Shown here piece after piece: positions 57,638-64,000 of a DNA stretch of 64,000 bases; the first letter of the stretch is position 1; each line of letters begins with the position of its first letter. The notes under the pieces were generated by a model that was given only the letters and a program-made list of their open reading frames with translations, had not been told where the DNA came from and searched no databases. The position numbers were made by a program, and so were the translations under genes. The stretch comes from Anoplolepis gracilipes (taxonomy: Eukaryota > Arthropoda > Insecta > Hymenoptera > Formicidae): positions 186,001 to 250,000 of the forward strand of contig NW_027328667.1 in assembly GCF_047496725.1 (NCBI RefSeq), read 5' to 3'.

Positions 57638-58082
57638 TATACATACATATATATATATATATATGTATATTATATATATATATATATATATGTATATTAT
57701 ATATATATATATATATATAATAGCTTTACATAACATATTAATAATAGAATTTTTAATATTTTTTATTATAATTATATAATTTATAATTTATTATTATATA
57801 TTTTATATTACATATATTATTGTTATATTATTTATTATTATTACATTTATTATTTATTGACATAATTTTATTTATAATTATTTATAAAAAGAAAAATTAT
57901 TTAGCGAGAAAAACTTTCATGATGTGACGATTTGTGCCTAACATATGGATCCCAATATATTTCTTACAGAGACGCGCCTGAAGCGATTCGGCGGCTCGGC
58001 CGTCGAGTCTCGAGCGCTAGTGGGAGAAAGGAGGCGTCGCCTCGGAAATCGGCCTGAAAAGGGCAACTAACTCCGAGCACTG
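56854..58082. repeat. hAT right inverted repeat
   Basis: Mirror of 53713-54952, including an inverted copy of the transposase C-terminal codons at 56860-57060. Confidence 0.9.
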
Positions 58083-58106
58083 TACTATAATATTAAATAT
58101 ACATAC

Positions 58107-58938
58107 CGATCGCAGATATATTTTTGTCCATTGTGTTTATTGAGTTGCGAACTCACGAGCCGGGATAAATTCTTGATCCATGCGAAATGTCCGATATCTT
58201 GCGCATCTTGAATGTAGAGCAAATTAGCGTACTTGTCCCTCTTTTGCTCCAAAAGACGAATAGGAACAATATTTTCGTTTTCGATAGTATACACATTGAT
58301 TGAAATATTGTTGTTAATTTCAAACTTTTTAATTTGCTTAAGAGTCACTGGAAATTCAATGTCTCGACGATTTAGCACATCCGCATAATGCGGGTATGAT
58401 AATTCTCGTTCAACGCTTCTTTCTTAATCGCAAAGATCGCGCGACTCGAAGGACTGAAAAATGCGCAAACGTTTAGTACACGCGGGTGCCGGACACAGCG
58501 CGCATCAAGCTGTGCAGCTTGAAATAGTGCTATTTTGGCGAGAAATTGATACAGCGTTCGAGAACCGTATATTGACTGGTGCGATAATCAATATCAATCA
58601 TATCGAACCTCGCCAGTTTCTCGAAGACGCGAGTGATATCGTGCTCGAACATGTGCGAGACGCTATCGAAACACACTGCAGTGTGAAAGTGAATACTGTG
58701 TTTAACGGTGAGTTTGTGGCGGGTGAAAAGCACGACAATAAAAGTGTAAGTACAAAAAACTGTGAACTATTTCGTACATCTGATTTACGCGAATGGTACG
58801 AGCATTGAATATTCGCGATCGTTTAATTTGACTCTGTTCTTCCAACGACTTGATATATTCATTACATCGCACCTCCCACGCAAAGTACTCCTCCACCGAA
58901 TTTATCAAGGTGGATTGATGTGTTAAAACCTGCTCCAT
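58107..58938 (-). pseudogene. Second polymerase B copy: exon-1 pieces with internal inversion
   Basis: 58938-58812 (minus) encodes the start, MEQVLTHQSTLINSVEEYFA. 58427-58806 is the next part of the same exon, but on the plus strand (HAGAGHSAHQAV, then VKVNTVFNGEFVAGEK). 58424-58107 (minus) resumes with RDIEFPVTLKQIKKFEI and ends at the intron donor GTATGT. So about 380 bp have flipped in place, and the codons between the two right-hand blocks are deleted. Exon 2 is absent. Clearly non-functional. Confidence 0.75.
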
Positions 58939-59271
58939 TTTTACATATAAGGTACACTCGCACAAGCTTCGACAATAATGGCAAAATGTGACTCTCTGTT
59001 CTGATTTATATCTAATCGTTATATTCTTTTCGCGTTGCGAACGTTATTCTCTCGTGTAAACATCCGCCATTTCTATAATATCATGTCTCTTTATCTCATA
59101 CATATTTCGTGGTAATATAATATAATATGACATCCTGTATGCATAGGATTATATTTATTCTCTATATTTATAGTCAAATATACATGATAATGCCCACTAT
59201 ACGAAACGTTATTCTTTAGTGCAAACATCCGTACTGTCGGCGTTCTGTATATGTTTTCATTTAGCAAAAAT
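58939..59271. other. Polinton intergenic sequence
   Basis: Parallel to 49210-49560 (CATCCGTACTGTCGGCGTTC and other shared words). No gene. Broken at 59271 by a foldback insertion. Confidence 0.6.
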
Positions 59272-60347
59272 GGTAATTATCCAGAAAAGCTGCCTCACCT
59301 CAGATTTTGATCAAAATAGGCTTATTCGACGCGTTTTGACTCGAAACGAACGATCTTGGCAGAGATAATCGTCGCTCTGCCCCGCGAACCGAGATATTAA
59401 TTGAGATATAAAAATGACAGATTTCACAGTTAGGAAATCTGTCATACTGACTGAATCTAGCGATATGAGCACGCGCTGCGGTCACGCGCGCATGCGTTTT
59501 AGTAACATACATAACATTTTAAATAAATCCTTTTTAATTTTAATATGTAAATTTTTTTATGTTGCTATGCAAGTTACAAACCCATCTAAGCGTTCTTTTC
59601 TAGCATGTACATAAAGTACATCTTGGAAAAGAATGCTTAGATGGAAGTGCATAGGGGGACGGGGCTTCGGCCCGGCCCCCTAAAAAAATATAACAAAACT
59701 TGAGAGCGTAGAAACTACCAAGGCTGACAGTACTGTGTGGAAGTTTCAATGTAAAATTTTAATTCAACCTGTGTCCGAATTCTTACACTATATTTATAAT
59801 TTTTCATTCATAATCTTACAAAATAAATACTGAATGCATCGATGCACGATTCATTGAGCCATTTGCCTAGCAGCGCTTCAGTCAAATAGCATTTGCTTAG
59901 AAAAATAGCATTGAAACTTCCACACAGTACTGTCAGCCTTGGTAGTTTCTACGCTCTCAAGTTTTGTGATATATTTTTATGGGGACTTCGCCCCGTTCCC
60001 CTCTGCACTCCCATCTAAGCATGTACTTTGCAATGCATATACGACTCCACATGGGTTTGCAACATACATAACTACATTATTAAAAAGGATTTACATATTA
60101 AAATTTCGTGCAGTGTTGTTAAGTTACTAAAACGCATGCGCGCGTGACCGCAGCGCATGCTCATATCGCTAGATTCAGTCAGTATGACAGATTTCCTAAC
60201 CGTGAAATCTGCATTTTTAACAATTAATATCTCGGTTCACGGGGCAGAGCAACGATTATCTCTGCCAGATTCGTTCGTTTCGAGTCAAAACGCGTCGAAT
60301 AAGCCTATTTTGATCAAAATCTGAGGCAGCTCTTCTGGATAATTACC
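59272..60347. mobile_element. Foldback element, 1.08 kb, with 8-bp target duplication
   Basis: Ends GGTAATTATCCAGAAAAGCT and AGCTCTTCTGGATAATTACC. The 8-bp repeat GCAAAAAT flanks it (59264-59271 and 60348-60355). Outer arms of about 240 bp pair (TTTGATCAAAATAGGCTTATT and mirror), as do inner arms (59698-59752 with 59908-59962, CTACCAAGGCTGACAGTACT and mirror), so nearly the whole element can fold. No transposase. The duplication length suggests a hAT- or P-type source. Confidence 0.85.
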
Positions 60348-60611
60348 GCAAAAATTTTATCTCACGCTTTGTCGTATACATTTGTAACTGAATATTTGAA
60401 TCAATTTCATCATATGGCAACCACCCACGGCGCTCGAGAAAGCACGTGGGGACGATTTTTAATAATTTTTAGCAGCCTTACATTGGCGCTTGCAACATTA
60501 CATCAGAAATACTCCCCTCCTCATTACGTTTTGCGATATTACAAATTGCTCACAGTACTTTAAATAGTTTAGTATTGCATCAGTTGTCCGTACATAAGGT
60601 TGTGCTAAAAA

Positions 60612-61354
60612 ATGTGCTCCACAAAAGAAACCAACAAGATAAATTTTTACATTCCGATTGAGAACGGTGAAATTCAATCAAAGAAAATGTAAGTTTCATT
60701 TATTTTCTAAATATTATTTTCTAAATGTTATTTTCTAAATATTATTTTTTAATATATTTTAATATTTTATATAGCGTTTCATCTCGTCGTGCGGTTTGCA
60801 TATTTGGGAGAAGGTATACCTTAACCCCGACATCTTACAATGATTTGGAGATTAGAATAAGCGTTGGAGCTATGTCGTATGTGGAATTGATACTTGGTGA
60901 CAACCGAGGCAATCGAGTAGTATTGCCTCTCGTACTCTGGCACTCATTTATGCAGAAACGTACAGACATTGAATGACATGTACAATCGACTGAAAATCAG
61001 CCATTATGGATCTGCGATCTATCTATCCAAATGATTGCATTAAACGGATCGAGGATTGTTAAATTAACATTATCTAATAAGTCTTTGTATATGCAACCTC
61101 AAACATTGTTACATTTATTCGATTTTGAAGAATGTATCGATCATATGCATTCATGGTTGTGTCAAAATACACATGTCGTGAATGAAAAGTTTAAACAATT
61201 TTGTAACGTTTTGCAACGTAACAATATTACTAATATAAATGTTGCTGTGAAAACGATTCGCGAGAGTGACGCGTTTGATAGCGGATCATTCGTAGATTGC
61301 GAATTGTTAGCGTGTGCTATAAATGATATACTTTATGATACTTGTAACAAATAA
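60612..61354 (+). pseudogene. Gene X, third copy (two exons, one stop)
   Basis: The best-preserved copy. Exon 1 60612-60688 and exon 2 60775-61354 are joined through GTAAGT...ATATAG, creating one Ile codon in phase; total about 218 residues. Segments: FYIPIENGEIQSKK, RRAVCIFGRRYTLTPTSYN, RISVGAMSYVELILGDNRGN, YMQPQTLLHLFDFEECIDHM. The sole lesion is a TGA at 60974 (CGA to TGA). This shows the intended structure of the gene. Function unknown; similar uncharacterised proteins occur in ants (memory). Confidence 0.7.
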
Positions 61355-61692
61355 AAAAAATAAAAAATTATTATTAACATTAATGTTTCTCTTCACACTA
61401 TTTTATTCTACGACTCTTCCTCCTCCTCGCGCTATCTTAGTCTCATTGTCAGTCAAACAAAGACGTTTACCTCTCATAGGATCATATGCATAGTCTATTT
61501 AGAAAGAGATACTCTATTTAGAAAGAAATGAGATATGGGATCTTGTGTTATATATTTGAGATAAATGCGCGTGGCTAGTTTTTTCTCTACGCTCTAAGAA
61601 GAAGTTTATTACGTGCTCGTGTCGCGAGTAAGTCTGTGCATTGTGTTTGTGTCTTCCATAAATCTGTGTTTTGTATATAATATTAATAGAAT
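61355..61692. other. Intergenic region before the acidic gene
   Basis: AT-rich, shares CTCATAGGATCATATGCATA with 50720. No gene. Presumably holds the promoter of the 61693 gene. Confidence 0.5.
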
Positions 61693-62241
61693 ATGGATAA
61701 AAATAATGACGGTTTTGAGAATGTCAGAGATAATGATGATGATTATTTAATGATCATTTCTGACGAAGAGGAATCGGACATTGAAGTGCCACTCTTAGAA
61801 CTATCTAGTGATGATGAAAATAATGACAACATTGGGAATATCGGTTTAGATGATATTGATAATAATGGTGATGATAATATGGATGATTCTGACGAAGAGG
61901 GATCGGACATTGAAGTACCACTCTTAGAGGACAGTGACTATAATAGTAACGAAAGTGTTTTTTCGGACAGAATCTATCGTGATATAGACTTACCGGAGAT
62001 TAATTCGTATGATGGACTAAAAAGAATGTGTTGCCTATATTTTTATTATGCAACTACAGATGGTACTTATTTCTGCACATCGTGTTTTATGAGAGTGGCG
62101 GAACTTTTTGATGATATTCGTGCTGTGCGGGCACACGCAATTAATATTTACTCATTAATTCTCGGACTATTTTGTAGCGAGTGTCGAAATCCGTTATATC
62201 AAATATTACCTTGTAATATGTGTCCGATTTGTATAACATAA
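61693..62241 (+). CDS. Uncharacterised acidic protein with C-terminal cysteine cluster
   Basis: A 182-residue intact frame. Residues 1-95 are extremely acidic and contain a duplicated unit, SDEEESDIEVPLLE (about 24-37) and SDEEGSDIEVPLLE (about 66-79). The C-terminal half has CCLYFYY, FCTSCF, LFCSECRNPLY and CNMCPIC, four cysteine pairs that could bind two zinc ions. It lies between gene X and the MSQ-gene exons in the right end of the Polinton. No family recognised. An acidic tail plus zinc module would suit a transcription or chromatin-interacting factor, which is a guess. Intactness among broken neighbours is notable. Confidence 0.6.
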   Translation: MDKNNDGFENVRDNDDDYLMIISDEEESDIEVPLLELSSDDENNDNIGNIGLDDIDNNGDDNMDDSDEEGSDIEVPLLEDSDYNSNESVFSDRIYRDIDLPEINSYDGLKRMCCLYFYYATTDGTYFCTSCFMRVAELFDDIRAVRAHAINIYSLILGLFCSECRNPLYQILPCNMCPICIT

Positions 62242-62359
62242 GACTTGTGTGAAAACAACAAAAACTATTATTGTGTAAGTGTCGCACATACACCGAGGAC
62301 TTATGTGTGAAAACACCAAAAACTATTATTGTTACGCATGGGTGCGTGATGATGTTCCG

Positions 62360-62560
62360 GGGCCTGAGATCTCGACGTGGGGTATTAGCATTTGTATGCG
62401 GATATATTCAGCTTCCGCAGGCTGTTCGGAGAGGAGCCCCTCGTATTGTAAGTATGCGCAAATTTTAAATATTTTTTAAAGTACTAAGAAAAATGTTCAT
62501 TTCTGTTACAGACGCAGCCATGACGAGTTCCCCCTCCGCCTCGCTCCAACAGATTTTTAA
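62360..62560 (+). pseudogene. MSQ gene, last two exons, right end
   Basis: Exon 2 end to 62447 (YADIFSFRRLFGEEPLV), intron GTATTGTAAGT...TTACAG, exon 3 62512-62560 ending APTDF-stop. A TAG shortly upstream breaks exon 2, and exon 1 is missing. Exon 3 is 49 bp in both ends, supporting the gene model. Confidence 0.5.
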
Positions 62561-62842
62561 TTTTTAAAATTTTTATATCTTTTAAATTTTTAAATTTATA
62601 TCTTTTTAAATTTTTAATTTTAAAACACACAACACACACACACACATACACACACACATACACTTTATATGTATACACATACACACTTTTTAAATAAAAA
62701 TTTATGTTAAACTCATATAAGTAAATAAGTAATATATATATAAATATATATTACTTATTTGCGCCTTCTTCATCTATCCCATCCTTCTTCCTCTGTATTA
62801 GATATAATTAGATAATAAGATATATAATAAGATAACATTTAA

Positions 62843-62935
62843 CGTTGCAAACGCCTATAGCACTGTCTCTCTCTACCGCTTTGCGAACGCCTATAACACT
62901 GTCTCTCTCTACCGCGTTGCGAACGCCTATCGCGT
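62843..62935 (+). repeat. 36-bp minisatellite, right end, about 2.6 copies
   Basis: Same unit as the other arrays (CTACCGCGTTGCGAACGCCT). Shortest array. Confidence 0.9.
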
Positions 62936-63354
62936 CATTACCATGGTGATATAAAAAATTTATTAATATTAATCTAATTATTTATTGCAAATATACATTA
63001 TGGATAAACAGAGTGGGGTGAATATTTTATCTATAACAGTTGACATTCCTCTCTCTTACCATCAGACCTCCGCAATCAGTCGGAGAGGACACTTCCTCCA
63101 CCTGCGGAGGCAAATGTACCCCCTCCCTTCCCTCTTCCCCCTCAACCTGGGGGACACGTAGGTACCCCCCCTTTCCCTTCAATCTGGGGGACATTTGGTA
63201 CCTCCCTCCCATATCAGTACCGGGGAGTGAGATAATCAGTTCCCCCGCTTACTTCACCTCCCTCAGATCCCTGTATTAGTACTCTCTTATATTATCTACT
63301 TAAGTCTATTATTAATTTCATTAATTTAATCTTATATTCTTTATATTTGTAAAC

Positions 63355-63660
63355 ATGCCAAAAGAAATACGTCACTTATCTAAGCGTAGAATCAATCAGT
63401 TAATAATTCTACAAATTGCTAAGTTTCGCAGTGAAAGTTATAATGTATACAGAAATAACGATATCATTCAAGATTTAAAAGTTGGACTTGATTTAAATAC
63501 TAATTCGTTAGAAACTATACCAATCTTAGAAAGTAACAATAATTCAGATACTATAGTGTTAAAAAATAAAGATAATATTTTAATTAACCCAGGCAGCATG
63601 TTAATGTTTCTTAAATGTATGTTGAATGTTATAACCATAACTAAAATAATTGTTATCTGA
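63355..63660 (+). pseudogene. Probable transposase N-terminus (DUF4806-associated family)
   Basis: A 101-residue frame starting MPKEIRHLSKRRINQLIILQ. A start of this kind (basic 'HLSKR..N' segment) resembles the N-terminus of the transposase that partners DUF4806 genes, whose C-terminus is in the palindrome. The remainder is missing. The Polinton inserted 54 bp upstream of this start codon. Assignment is tentative; it could be an unrelated hypothetical protein. Confidence 0.35.
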
Positions 63661-63699
63661 GTGTTAGTAGTTCGCGCCTAACTAATGTTCGAGAAATAT

Positions 63700-64000
63700 A
63701 ATTTTTATTTCAAAAAGTGTGTGTGTGTATACATATAAAGTGTATGTGTGTGTGTGGATAAAATAAAATAAAATTAAAATAAAGGGAGGGAGAGAGAACG
63801 CGCAGCATCTCTGAAATAGAAAAAGGAACATTTTTATTAGTATTTTAAAATATATTTATAATTTGAGCATATTATGTAGAGATACTTACAATACGAGAGG
63901 ATCCTCTCCGAATAAGCTGCGGAGGTCAAATATGTCCGCGTACATGTGGGGTGCGCAGCATCTATGTCGCGAGCCTTTGGGGCCATCACACCATAAATCC
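63700..64000 (-). mobile_element. Fragment of another Polinton end
   Basis: Matches 39390-39690 of the left terminal repeat: GTGTGTATACATATAAAGTG, TTTTTATTAGTA, ATACTTACAAT...CCTCTCCGAATA and GTCCGCGTAC. It therefore carries MSQ-gene exon 2/3 sequence on the minus strand. The outer terminal module is missing at its left, and it runs off the window. Confidence 0.6.

Larger units (their letters stand above)
53713..58082. mobile_element. hAT element, 4.4 kb, with 1.2-kb inverted repeats and 8-bp target duplication
   Basis: Left end CAATGCTCGGAGTTAG, right end CTAACTCCGAGCACTG. The 8-bp direct repeat TACTATAA flanks it (53705-53712 and 58083-58090). CAG/CAA-type ends and 8-bp duplications are characteristic of hAT elements, and it encloses an intact hAT transposase. 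The inverted repeats (53713-54952 and 56854-58082) are far longer than the usual 10-30 bp and highly similar. Both include (TA)n tracts and the last 75 or so codons of the transposase. Confidence 0.9.
38024..63300. mobile_element. Polinton/Maverick-class element, 25.3 kb, with 6-bp target duplication
   Basis: Starts AGTAGATAATATAAGAG and ends with the exact inverse CTCTTATATTATCTACT. TAAGTC occurs immediately outside both ends (38018-38023 and 63301-63306). AGT/ACT ends plus a 6-bp duplication are hallmarks of Polintons, and the inside carries the diagnostic integrase and protein-primed polymerase B with two capsid-like genes. The element is larger than most because of internal duplications of its right half and three later transposon insertions. 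The terminal repeats are 1 to 1.7 kb. Most genes are broken; the integrase is open. It resembles endogenised virus-like elements, but whether it ever made particles is inference. Confidence 0.9.
62340..63300. repeat. Polinton right terminal inverted repeat
   Basis: Inverse of the left end: MSQ-gene exons, GT-rich tract, AT-rich section with CTTCATCTATCCCATCC, a shortened minisatellite (62843-62935), TTACCATGGTGATATAAAA, and the terminal module to ATCTACT at 63300, followed by the target duplication TAAGTC. The purine/pyrimidine section seen in other ends is deleted at about 62840. Confidence 0.8.

Noticed and set aside
1..64000. tRNA, rRNA or other structured RNA genes
   Set aside because: No cloverleaf with A/B boxes or ribosomal motif was recognised by eye; a covariance-model scan would be needed to exclude them.

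Overview
This 64-kb window is AT-rich animal nuclear DNA packed with transposable elements. The mobile-element proteins, spliceosomal introns and long (TA)n tracts point to an insect. The particular Polinton-type protein set suggests a hymenopteran, most likely an ant (inference from remembered families, no search run). Only one gene looks like an intact host gene: a three-exon MORN-repeat protein at 10944-11607 (minus strand).

Layout. 1-10900 is a mosaic of miniature transposons (several with clean target-site duplications), a broken hAT transposase, a PIF/Harbinger derivative, a P-element-like remnant and a possible solo LTR. 10944-11607 is the MORN gene. 12739-13946 is a probable solo LTR. 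13509-29005 is a near-perfect 15.5-kb palindrome: two 7.7-kb arms around a 101-bp spacer. Each arm carries a decayed transposon (transposase fragment plus a DUF4806-type gene) into which a Polinton fragment is embedded. 29006-29820 is a cluster of hairpins centred on (TA)n. 29762-32813 is an LTR-type element with a gag-like frame, lying inside another DUF4806-type gene. 34300-38020 holds more DUF4806-like debris and a foldback repeat.

38024-63300 is a Polinton/Maverick-class element of 25.3 kb. It begins AGT, ends ACT and is flanked by a perfect 6-bp duplication (TAAGTC). Its gene set is a chromodomain integrase (intact), a protein-primed DNA polymerase B (broken, with an intron), a capsid-like protein (internally deleted), a minor-capsid or penton-like protein (frameshifted) and several uncharacterised accessory proteins. 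Three of these genes are split by spliceosomal-type introns. The element contains two further right-end copies fused to internal sequence, and was later hit by a 4.4-kb hAT element with an intact transposase and 1.2-kb inverted repeats, by a 1.1-kb foldback element and by a 303-bp miniature element; all three have 8-bp duplications. The last kilobase holds a transposase N-terminus and a fragment of yet another Polinton end.

How the parts relate: integrase and terminal repeats would insert the element, polymerase B would copy it, and the two capsid-like proteins imply virus-like ancestry. Most of these genes are now broken, so this copy is probably not autonomous. Recurrent inverted duplication, from 35 bp to 7.7 kb, is the dominant structural theme. 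All coordinates were read by eye; splice sites are inferred from GT/AG and reading frame.
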